Positions 53,301 to 63,600 of a stretch of DNA of 64,000 nt are shown in pieces. Positions within the stretch are counted from its first letter, which is position 1, and every line of letters starts with the position of its first letter. The notes beneath the pieces were generated by a model, which was not told where the DNA came from, searched no databases, and worked only from the letters and a program-made list of their open reading frames with translations. The translations under genes were made by a program, and so were the position numbers. This DNA comes from Oscarella lobularis (lineage: Eukaryota > Porifera > Homoscleromorpha > Homosclerophorida > Oscarellidae), in NCBI RefSeq assembly GCF_947507565.1, contig NC_089186.1, forward strand, positions 496,001-560,000. The letters run 5' to 3'.

Positions 53301-55647
53301 CATTAAGTTGTCGCACTTTCGCCAGTTTTGGAAGCCCATCGCCCTCTAAAATGAAAACAATACACTCTGTACCGGTACCGTAATTTGTTTACACACCGTC
53401 TTCACAAGTTCGTAAATTTGTGATGTGAGGGAAGCCGGCATAACTCTGCAAAGTAACGCGGCACTCTCAATTATAGCTCTCTGCACGCTTGGGCTGTCAA
53501 CATGGGACTCCAAGTCTAAAGCATCCGCTAGAAGTTTTCCCTTTTCTTCCAATGTCAGCATTGCTGCCCTGTAAACAGCCTAAAGAGAGTGTAATGCTCG
53601 ACTAATTCAAGTACAAGATTCTTACATTCAACATATCAAGAATGAACTTGCTAAGGAACTTTTGACTTGACTTTACAAATGCAGAATCTAAGCTCTCTCG
53701 AACGTTGTCGCTGTCGTCGAAAAGATCTTGAAACCGTTTGGAAATTTCCCTAGGACGTCGAGAATCTGATATTTCTTCAACCTCAGCGCTTGCATGTGCT
53801 TCCAAAACGTGATTCTCTGAATCTGTCATGTCTTCAGAAGAATCGGAATCGTGCTTTGGTGAATCAAAATCCTGCAACGATTCCGCCACGTCTTCCGCTT
53901 TCGCCTGTTCTTTGGCTTTTGTCACGACTTTGCCTTTAGCGAGTACTCTACGTGTGACTTCTTCTATGAGGCAAGGCCATAAAAAAAAGTCAATTTGGCT
54001 GCTCTCATCGAATTCAGAAAAACGTTCATGCTGAGAGGGACAGAACTTTGTGTGGTCGGCGACGAGAACTAGAGGGCGCCTTTGCATACACATGTCCCAG
54101 AACAAAGGTATGCACTTTTCGATGAAAGCGTCTGCAGTAGTGTGGATACACGTTGGCACTACGTCAACGCTCTTTCGCCAGTTTTGGAACTCAATAGTCC
54201 TCTAAATTGAAAACAATAGAGTCTATACACCGTAAATACTATGTATTGTTTAACACCACACCATCTTCACGTTTTTGTAAATTTTTGATGTGAGAGAATC
54301 CGGCATAACTCTGCAAAGTGACACGGCACTCTCAATGATAGCTCTCTGCGCGCCTGGGTGATCTCCCAAGCCTAAAGCAGACGCAAGAAGCTTTCCCTTT
54401 CTTTCCAATGTCAGCGCTGCTGCACTGTGAACAGCCTAAAGGGAGTGCAAGACATGAATAATTCGAGCTCAAGCTTCTTACATTCAGCATATTAAGAATG
54501 AACTTGCTAATGAACTTTTGAGATGACCCCTTCCCTGCAGAAGCTAAGCTCTCTCCAATGACGTGACTGCATTTGAAAAGATCGTGAAATCGCTTAGCGA
54601 TTTGACTAGGTTGTCGAGGATCTGAGTATTCTTCAACATTGAAAGATAGAGAATCAAGTGCTTTAGATTCCCTACAAAGGTTCACTACAGCAGTGGCACC
54701 TGATCGCTAAACTTAGCTCTTACGAAGTAGGGAGTCTTCTCACAGAACAGGAGCTACTCGCTCTTTCTTCAAACTCTTTGCTCTGCTCTCGCGTGACTAT
54801 TAACAGATCTTGGCATGCCGCAGATTGTGAAGTCACTGGAGGTTTACCTGAAGCCTCACGTAGATCATTAGGTGAAGCTTCTTGTAGAACATGTTCAGTC
54901 TCTTCTTCTGCTTGCTCCATAAAAAGAGATGCAGTCCATCTCTCCAAATTCATTTCTGATTTTTTAGGGGCTAGAAAAGCAATACCTATTATAGGATTAG
55001 TCTTGCTGCTCAAAAATCAAATTCTTACCTCCCACATCTTTACACACACCAATAAGGGTAATCCGTCTCTTAAATAAGTCAAACGCTCTAATGCACCTGT
55101 CTAAAACATTCGATCCAGTCACTTCAGTCGGTGACTTCGCGAGCTTCAAACAGGCGTCATAGATTATCCAGTATTCCCAAATGGATGTTTCTAGGTGAAG
55201 AATTTCTTCAAATTGCGGGTTTCGTTCTGTCGGATGCGATGGGAAAAATAAGGTCTCAAAAAAACTTAGGTATGTTCCGGCCTCGTGGATTGTTTTACAC
55301 TCTTCAATAGTACGATATTCAGTCTTGGCTGAAGATTTTGGCCGCTGTGAAGCTCTCTCCATCACACGAATGCGCTTTTCACGAGGAAGAGAGCGAGCAC
55401 CTGATGCGATCACTTCGAGTCGAGTCTCTTCTTCATCAAAACGCTCCTGCAACTGAGTAGGCAGTTCGACGTTCTCTAACGGGGTTCCGGATTCCAAGCA
55501 GAAGATTGCTGCAAACAGCAGAGATCGAGAACCTTCAACGACGTAACGCTCGAGAGACTGATTCCGAACAGCTTCCTCCAGCAGCTCCCTTTGAGTTTTC
55601 ACCCACATCCTAAGTTCTACCTGTTTCGCTGTAACACTTCGATCCAT
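50354..55647 (-). CDS. MIEAP-like x2 / coiled-coil / CARD / TM / death-domain protein
   Basis: A chain of minus-strand exons with matching phases. Exon 1 (55647-55029, ATG in MDRSVTAKQVELRMWVKTQR) is helical and unassigned. Exon 2 is 54985-54724. Then two copies of a three-exon domain (54671-54482, 54435-54262, 54201-53626; and, sharing the previous exon's tail, 53579-53397, 53345-52988) with QRAIIESA-x-x-LCRVMP, FQNWRK, FCPSQHERF, SSQIDFFLWPCL and VLAKGKVVTK; I read these as MIEAP (SPATA18 C-terminal) domains. Eight short phase-1 coiled-coil exons follow (52924-51950), then a CARD-like exon ending near 51050 (NPNDYRRFSSDHITEDLRRL, LIKILQTKSELGVVSALRD), two small exons (ELTSRQGQEAV; QKQEVARRKADEI) and the last exon (about 50770-50354) with a membrane helix VMVTTILIITFSYFAY and a death domain (WHEIGDRLGYDWATLEAICE). 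The 51004 stop is avoided if exon CARD splices at AAG/gttttt, a weak donor. The product may link mitochondrial quality control to death-fold signalling. Confidence 0.62.
51950..52924 (-). repeat. Array of symmetric coiled-coil exons
   Basis: Exons near 52924-52874, 52822-52760, 52714-52631, 52584-52501, 52447-52362, 52311-52226, 52174-52090 and 52037-51953 all begin with a split codon giving E/A and end in phase 1. Six encode the same 29-residue unit (EDLVDRYETKEVELKEMAQM; EELFDRYEAKDAELKKMTEM; EKLIDRYEMTQVELKKMIEI). Introns of about 45-55 bases are alike too (starting gtatgaa). Serial duplication of an exon plus intron of about 136 bases is the simplest origin. Confidence 0.8.
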
Positions 55648-55859
55648 CGCGTTGAACGATGGCACAATCTAGCGTCTTCACGGATGCGTACAGACCGTTA
55701 TAATTACGGACACAAAAGTGATCATGCGCAGTACGGTTTACCAAGTATACGATAGATGTTCTGTGATGATTTTGTTTGCGAAAACAACAGCAGTTAATTT
55801 GCTTTGGTGAAGTAACAGACAATTTTCTAATGAGGTCTACATTATTAGACAATAAATTC

Positions 55860-56085
55860 AGAGGTGCGTACAGACTGCATTCATCAAGTTGAATAGGATC
55901 TCTCGACGGTGTGGGTCACATGCAGGGCAGACGTTTATCTGTGTATACTACGGATACGGCAATGGCATCAGTACGCTTTCTCCTGGTCATCATTCTAATC
56001 TCTTTTGGTCACTCTGCAAAGCGCGCTCGGCGAGGCTTGGTTGCAAAATGAGTTGCAACGACGCGTGCTCGATCGTCTGAGCTTA
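55860..56085 (+). pseudogene. Family B peptide remnant
   Basis: cattcatcaagttgaatagg and the leader MASVRFLLVIILISF from the ATG at 55962-55964 match family B; the frame then stops after KRARRGLVAK, and only CNDAC remains of the core in another frame. The promoter block is missing. It lies antisense between the two minus-strand death-fold genes. Confidence 0.62.
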
Positions 56086-56271
56086 TATCCAGGGCAATAC
56101 TGATAGCGTTCAATGACGTCACTTCTTACATCGACGTCATTTTCTCCTGGATTTTTTCCAGAGTACGTCGTTGCCGCTCTAATGCTGCTGGAAGTTATGA
56201 AAGCAATCTTCACTGATAAAAACATAACAAAAATTAGGACAAAAAATTGATGCGGTACGATGCGCGACTTT

Positions 56272-59200
56272 CTAGTCTTTAGACCATTCTTTGAATTCCT
56301 CTCTGATAGCTTCCTGGCTGACTCCGACTCTCTTAAACTTTGATAAAAGTAGGCGTACTGTAGGCGATTTTGCTGCCTTTTTCCACGATTCCAAAACCCT
56401 GAACATACGAGCAAGGTTGCTTTTAAAGGACTCGCCAAATTCCTCTAGATTGGTTGAGGCTATGCCGAGAAGAATACCGAGTTCTTCCCACTTCGATGGG
56501 CTGACAGCCGCACATGCTCTCATCAAAGCATCTGGCACCAACTCATCGTCATTGGGAAAAGAACCTTATGAAAGAAAATTCAAGAGACGGTTTTAAAATA
56601 TAATAGAATATGTACCTGAAGCGCAACGAACGAGATCAGCTGAAGCAGCCATAACCTAAATCAATATGAATAGAATTTAAAGAGATTTACCCTTTGCAAC
56701 TAACTACAGCACCTTTGAATAATCTTTCTCCACAATGACCAAGTCTCTGATAGAAGAACGATAGCTTCTTTGTGGTCGACTAGAAAACAACAAGTCACCG
56801 AAAGCCTTCTCGTCGACCTTCCGATCCACTTCAACAGCCGGATATATAGCCGGATCTTCATCGTGTCGTCGAAGGTGAGAACCGTCTATATAGAACCAGT
56901 TCAAAGAAATTCCTGGGCTTCTTTCGCTGCACGCTTGAGCGATCATGGACTTAAGCTCGTCGAGAAATTTCTTTGCCACGTCCTCGCATCGGTCTTTGCC
57001 AGACCAGCGAAGGATAACGTCAATGCAATGGCGTCTCTTCTTCACTCCCAATTGAACGAGACACTCAACGACCTTGTGACCGATGATCCTCACCAACTTG
57101 ATGCAGTCCTTCCAAACCTCGTGACCGGTGTCGGGTAGGCGAAAGCAGCGGCATTGGAGTAGGACGAACGACGACGGCGATATGATATCGATATGATGAT
57201 CGCACTCGTATCGTTGGCCGCGATACACGTTCATCGTCGACTCTTCCTCCCAGGCGTCAGGAGAAATCGAATCCTCTAGCAGAGCCGGAATCTGATATAC
57301 TTTGGGAGCGTCAGTCTCCACCGTAATGCACAGCTCCAAAAAGAGAAATATTTCAATCGCTTCATCGGATGTTACTTTGTATGAAGACGGAATGCCTTTT
57401 GTTTTGAGATAATGTCGAAATGCCTTCAGAGTCGATTCGATGTCTTCTGCGGACGCCCGGCCGAATTTTTCACGTGGCAAACCGAACGGAAAATACCGCG
57501 GGGCGAGAAGAGGACCGATGACGTTGTGACAAAGCCACGGGGGTCGAATACATATTCGACGACCGAGATTAATAATCTATGAGAGAATATTATAAGCAAT
57601 ACGAACTAACGACTCGCTCACTATTCCGGACAAGTCGAGAAACTCGACGGCGACTTTGCTCTCGTCCTCGCTTAAATCGACGCCGACTTCTGCAGCGACC
57701 CACTTTCTAAATTCCTCTGCTGTCACAAAATAGGGCAATGGAGCCTTCCTCTTCTCGTCGGGAAGAGAAACGTATTCCTCGAGGGCCTGGCACAGTTTGG
57801 GAACCTCATCGGCTCCCTGTGAAAATTCAGGTTAATTAATACATAAATTAATTAAGCTGTCTCGTTCGATACCTCGAGCATTTCTTCGCGAACGCTTCTC
57901 AATCTGTTTCGACAGTCGGTCATGCCAGCTGATTGGCTCTGACTGCAATCCATTTCGACGACGTGCGAAACCTGAAACGTGTCTCCAAACTCACTTTGAA
58001 GAGTTTCGAAGACTCGATTCAGCTTGAAACTCATTTCGATTCTCGCTTTTTCGCTCAAGTCGATCAAATTGAAGACGATGAATAGGTGAATGAGCGACGC
58101 CGATTGCATAGGAAGCGGTCGCAACGACGCCTTGGAGAACGCACACCAATAGCGTCCTTCGACGAGAAGACTCTCCTCTGACGTATCCTCTTTTCGAATA
58201 GGCAGAACGAGGACGAAAACCGTGTTGGATCGTCGGAAGAAGAGACCGTGAGCGCTGTGGAAGGTCAGTTGGGCGCCGAAGTCCCAGATCGTTACCTTGC
58301 CCACGCTTGGAAGATGGACTCGGTGAATTTCAATTCCGGCCGTGCGATCTTTGGGATCGATTGGGAGGCAATTGAGCTGGAGAAGAGAATTGACCAACGT
58401 CGTCTTCCCCGCCATGACGCTGCCAATCACGCAGAGTTTAATCGCATCGGGACGAACCATTTCTCGTCGGAGGACAGAAAATCGGACGCCATCCTATCAA
58501 CGCAAATTACACAACGCCGAATAACCTAATTCAACTTTTATAACGAACGTAATGCTGTCGAAGTATCTTTCCGATGTTCTCGTTTCTTGCCAATTCATGA
58601 GCTAATTTTCCGTCCTGAATTTTAATCTGTAACAAAGTCGTCTCCGGCCGAAAAGAAAATGTGTCACCTTATCTTTGCACATGATGTCGGCGCCGTTCTG
58701 AATCAATAGATCAATGACGTGCGGTCGAGACGGGTCTTTGTAATTCAAACAATTCCTCGCTGCAACAATATGCAAGACAGTCCGGTTCACCTATAAAAAA
58801 GGAATAGAGAGCAATCACAATCCAGACTACATTCCTAACAATCGTTTTGACGGATACATCTGCCCCAAGTTCAAGTAGTTTCTGAATGACGCCGTAATGA
58901 GGATACATCGAGCAACATGCGTGTAATAAGACCGTCATCCCCTCCTTAATTAAGAAAAAAAATTTGATGAAGCGAATGCGATTATCAATACGTTTCTCAC
59001 GCTGTAGGTATGATTGACATCGAGGCCTTTTTCAACGATAAGATATTGAACAAGATCTCTTTGAACGCTCTCAGACTGCTCGCTGTTGAGAGATACAGCC
59101 CAAGACAAAGCCATAGTTCCATTCTGAGAAAGAAGAAAAAAAGAAAGCAACGCTAGCTCCACACGTCATGGAAGAACGACTATGCAACTCACGGCACTCT

Positions 59201-59954
59201 CAGCGAGACAGTCAGCTCCTGCTTCAGCCAAACAGCGCACTTTCAATAGCGCATCGATTAAACTTGTACACGCCGACATCAGTGGCGTTCCACCGAACTG
59301 ACGAAAATAGATAGATAAAACGACACAGAAGAAAAATCTAGTCTAACTGCGTCCTTGGTGTTGAGAAGGGCACCGTGCTCCACGAGCCATCTCAAGCTGA
59401 CGAAGTCTCCAAACTGCGCGGCACAGTGAAGCGGGGAGCGTTTGAACATCTGCATCGCGTGCATACACGTATGAGCTAACTCATCACGATCCAAAACGCA
59501 CAGTAAGCTACGTACCTCGTCATGGGGATCGCTGAGACTTTGATTCTTCTCCAAGAAAAAGTAGCAAAGCCACTCGTCCACTTCTTCCGCCGTCTCAAAT
59601 CTTCGTCCCAGCAAGTAGTACCAAGCTGGATATGGGCTTTGACTGTGGATCTAGCGAAAACAGTAACACATACGTCGACGAAAAACGAGATTACGTGCAC
59701 CGTACTATTTGCTGTTCTCGAAATCCTCTCTCTTTATAGAGAAACCGACTCAGTTTCGAATACCTTCTCGGCTTTTCGATGTCCTTCTGTTCAGCGACTG
59801 TCTCTATAAGTCGCTCTATCGTAGAACGAGCGGACGATGACATTGAGTCCTCGGCCACTGGAAATGACGACTCGCGTGGAGAGCTACGTTGCACAGAAGA
59901 GCTCGCGCGCGGAGCTCGCGCTGGAACAAGAGCTGGACGGCTCCAGCGATCCAT
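56272..59954 (-). CDS. ROCO protein copy 2: ankyrin-Roc-COR-death domain (intact)
   Basis: Thirteen exons on the minus strand fit in phase: 59954-59706, 59650-59516, 59449-59348, 59297-59193, 59123-59001, 58944-58840, 58790-58668, 58614-about 58545, 58493-57873, 57816-57622, 57576-56713, 56655-56616, 56564-56272; about 1,000 residues. Exons 3-8 are ankyrin repeats (SPLHCAAQFGDFVSLRWLVE). Exon 9 is a Roc GTPase with P-loop GSVMAGKTTL, switch-like WDFGAQLTF and a reduced G4 (FNLIDL). Exons 10-11 form the COR part (ICIRPPWLCHNVIGPLLAPR). Exon 13 is a death domain (ARMFRVLESWKKAAKSPTV). The order matches the C-terminal half of DAPK1 without the kinase, suggesting a signalling scaffold. The start ATG follows an in-frame region with no leader. 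The end of exon 8 is the one unclear border. Confidence 0.8.
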
Positions 59955-60159
59955 GCTGCACAAAACGCCCCCCTTTGACCTTTGTTTTCATACCTCTAGT
60001 CTCATTGGATGATCGGATCACGTGGTTGAAGCATAGATACTGAAGAAAGGTATGGTTGAACAGACGATTTTATGACACTGCGCAACGTCTATCCACCTGC
60101 GGAGTCTATCGTAACATCCGTTTTTCGGACCAATTAAACAACATGTAGCTCCCGCCGGA

Positions 60160-60600
60160 TTCTGTAATGTAGAGAGCAATAACAACCTTGCCATTTACCG
60201 CTGCCCCTTCTATATCAATTAGTCAGATATTTTGTGTTAAAAATAAAGTTTTTTGCCTTTAGCATGTGTTTGTTTTTATTAAAAGGATTGAAACGGCTAG
60301 TACAGATTTAATTAAACTGATACAGGCCGGGAAAAATGACAAAAACAGTGAAAAAGAATTGACAGAAACATCGACAAAGTCATTGACAAAAACATTGATA
60401 AAGTCACTGAAAAAACACCAAAAACATTGACAAAGTCCTTGAAAAAACACTTTCAAACAGCATCACCACATAAAAACACTAACTAAATAAAGCGAGAAAG
60501 CGCGGAACAACAAAAGCTACATAGTCGAATAAAAACAGACAACAACATATAGTGAGAATAATAGAATACAACTCAAAAAAACAAGCGAGAAACAGTTCTG
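60160..60600. repeat. Intergenic region with ACATTGACAAAGTC imperfect repeats
   Basis: At 60350-60450 a loose repeat of about 24 bases (cattgacaaaaacattgata, cattgacaaagtccttg). AATAAA in both senses (60241 plus; 60267-60272 minus, a possible signal for the gene at 60611). No gene. Confidence 0.5.
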
Positions 60601-60610
60601 CATGTATGAC

Positions 60611-63600
60611 TTACTGGTCTTCACCTTTGTACATCTTCTCAAGAGAACGTAAGTTGGCCAGAACTTCTTCTCCAGCATCAGCAACGACCCTGCCTTTTCC
60701 TGGCAATTCTTCACGAAAAATTTTTTTGATTTCACTAAAGCGGTCGGTCCAGCCACTGACTAACTTCGGGTAACTTCCTCCAGTGGCCTCGAATTTAGAC
60801 GTTGCCTTACCGACGTCAAATTTATTCCCCGACTTAAGACATTCGACTGCAGATCTAGAGTTGGCTCCTTTTGCCCGATTAACGTTGTCAAGCGTAGGCA
60901 CAATATTAAATGGCCGATTGAGGACATCGCCTATGAAATCCAAAAGAATTTCCTTTCGCTTCGGACCCAATAGGCGAAATGCTTTACTAGAAACGCAACG
61001 GTTGAAACAGCTCATAAGATCGTCTTTTGAAACAAAGTGGTCAGCGTGAATTCTTCTTCTGTCAACATCACCAAATCGTCGGCCAGTATGAAAATCAAAG
61101 TGTGATTGCTTGACCTGGTCTTTGGTCTTTTGTGGCAGTTGTTTAAAAAAGCCTGTAGTGAGCGTTCGATTTTGAACCAAAATCAATTGCCTTCGCGTCA
61201 TTTTCCCAATTCGAACGCCGCTATTGTTGTTTCCTATTTTTCCGCCGTTTCCGCCACTTCCACCGTTTCCTCCGCCGTTTCCTCCACCGTTTCCTCCGCC
61301 GTTTCCTCCACTTCCACCGTTTCCACTACTTCCTCCTTTTCCCCCATTTGAGCCACTACTTCCACTTCCACCTTGGCTACCGCTATTCTGACCACCTTGT
61401 CCACCAGGAGGCGAAGAGCTGGTCGCACCAGCCCGTCTATTGACTGGAACAGAAAAACCGCTTCGAGCCGAGAACTGGCTTGCAGTCACACGAATTGGTC
61501 TAGCTTGCCTATAATTATTGTTCCCGGTTAAACGAAAGCTATTAAAAGATGCACGAACTGCGACATGACGTGATGTGCACTTGGGCGCAAGAATAACGCC
61601 ACCATAGACATTATAGCCCGGGCGAAATTTGTTCAGAGCAGCTGGAGCCCATAAGCAAGGTGTCGCGCTTGAACTTTGACGCCAAGAAAACTCTGCCAAT
61701 TTTCCGTTTCTTATTATTTTATCTAACGCGTTTTCCAAAGCAACTCTCTTCTGGTAATAGTGCTCCTTTTTCTGCCTGAGAATCTGACTACGAACGCCAT
61801 CTTTCGATATCTTCGTAGAGGCAACAAAATTTGCCAGTTCGCGAAGAGAGCCATTGTAAGAATCCAAATAACGGCTGACAAGACGTTTTAGATCATAATG
61901 GGATACATAAGAGTCACAAAGGCTCTTAACTTGATCAACGATATCTTCAAACGTTCCATCAACAAAGCGACTAAGCCCTCCTTTTGAATTTATGTCGTCT
62001 CTCTGCATACGCAAAGCGCGCTCAATAGTGTCGCGTATACCATGCCAAATCTTTCCATATTGGACGGAAACAAAGTTTTCATCAACTGTAGGGTTCGCTT
62101 CCTGTTTTCGGAATCCGGAAAGGTAACTGTACAGAACCCGTCCGACAAACGTCAGTTTTACCATTTCTCTGAGGCGGAGAAATATAGGAAAATAACGACC
62201 AATTTCGTCGTAATTCGCAGTCATATCTCTGGCAAAATCAATTTCCGGGCTTTCTGGATCCATGTCTGAGGTGTCAACTAGTTTGCCGTCAATGTCATGA
62301 AACATGGGAGACGTCCGGATGACCATTTTCGGCTGTTTGAAATAGAACGTCACTTCGTCTTTGCGAGAAGAAATTTTTTCGTCATAAACGAGTTCGTCAG
62401 CTTGTATCCAAAATCTGTGGGCACCGCTGTCAGACATAGAGGCCTTCCTTTCATGCACCGGCCGAAGAACTGACTTCAGCGTTCGTGGCAACTTGTCGAG
62501 TAGGCCTACACCCTCGCCCGTCAGAGTCGGACGCTGTTTAAACGGAGGTTTTGAGGAGACATCAGCTCCGACACTGAAGGACTTCATCAGATAGTCTGCT
62601 TCAAACATCGCCTGAAGCAGCCCACCTCCTCCGATGTTCTCTGGGCCAAACCGAAACTTTTGAAAGGGATGATAGCGTTCGTGGACGGTGGGAGCATCAA
62701 GACTAAAGAAAGGCGGACTTGGGTTTTCTTTGCTTATTCTCACTGCTTCGGCAACGTCAGATTGGCTAAAGAGCCCTAGGTGCGAGCGGTCAGATTTTCG
62801 TGTGTGAAGCTGAAAAGACGGAGGAGTGGACTCAAAGTTTATAGTAAAGCCCACTAACTCGGCGTACTCCAAACTCTGGGCAAAGTGAGGCTGCTGAATA
62901 AGCCAACCTTCAGAATCACGCTCCAACAGCGGTGACGTCATTACGTCAGTTACGTTCTCCCAAGACCAGCCTTGCTTCCGAAGAAGACCCTCTGCAGCCT
63001 TAGCGTGGGCATTGGCGCTGTCGTCTAGCTCAGTTAGATGAAGCAGATCGTTTTCGTAGATTTGGTAATCTATTTCTTCCAGTAGGAGAGGGCGCTTTGC
63101 GGCTTCGCTAACGTGCTGAAGTTCCAGCACAAATTCCGAGTGCAATTCACCGGAAACAATATTGAGCAGTATTGCCTCCGATAATCCTACATTAGGAACG
63201 TTCCAGAAAGGACACAGACGCGAGAAATGAAGCAAGGACTGAAATAGCTCAACAATAATATCGGCGTCCTCTTTGCTGATATCCGCATTTATTAGGCTCA
63301 CCGCGTGAATAATCATTATTATAGCTTGCCGCAACACGTAAAACTGCATTCCGGGATGAAGACGCCTTATGAATATTTGAGACGCCAATAATGAGCAGTG
63401 AACAATGGCCTTCTTTAGACCATGTGCTTCAGGGTGGACAGCTTGCTTGTCACTACGCCTACTAACTTGTGGCGGAAGCAGTCCCTCTTTGACTTTAGAA
63501 TCCAGCTCTTTTAGAAACCACGAAGCTGCTAGAAGAAATGCGACGACAATCTCAGATGCATGACAGCAGGCTGGCACGAAATCGAGATAAGCAACGGCGA

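Noticed and set aside
60259-60456. 65-codon minus-strand frame rich in F and V
   Set aside because: Produced by the ACATTGACAAAGTC repeat downstream of the large intronless gene.
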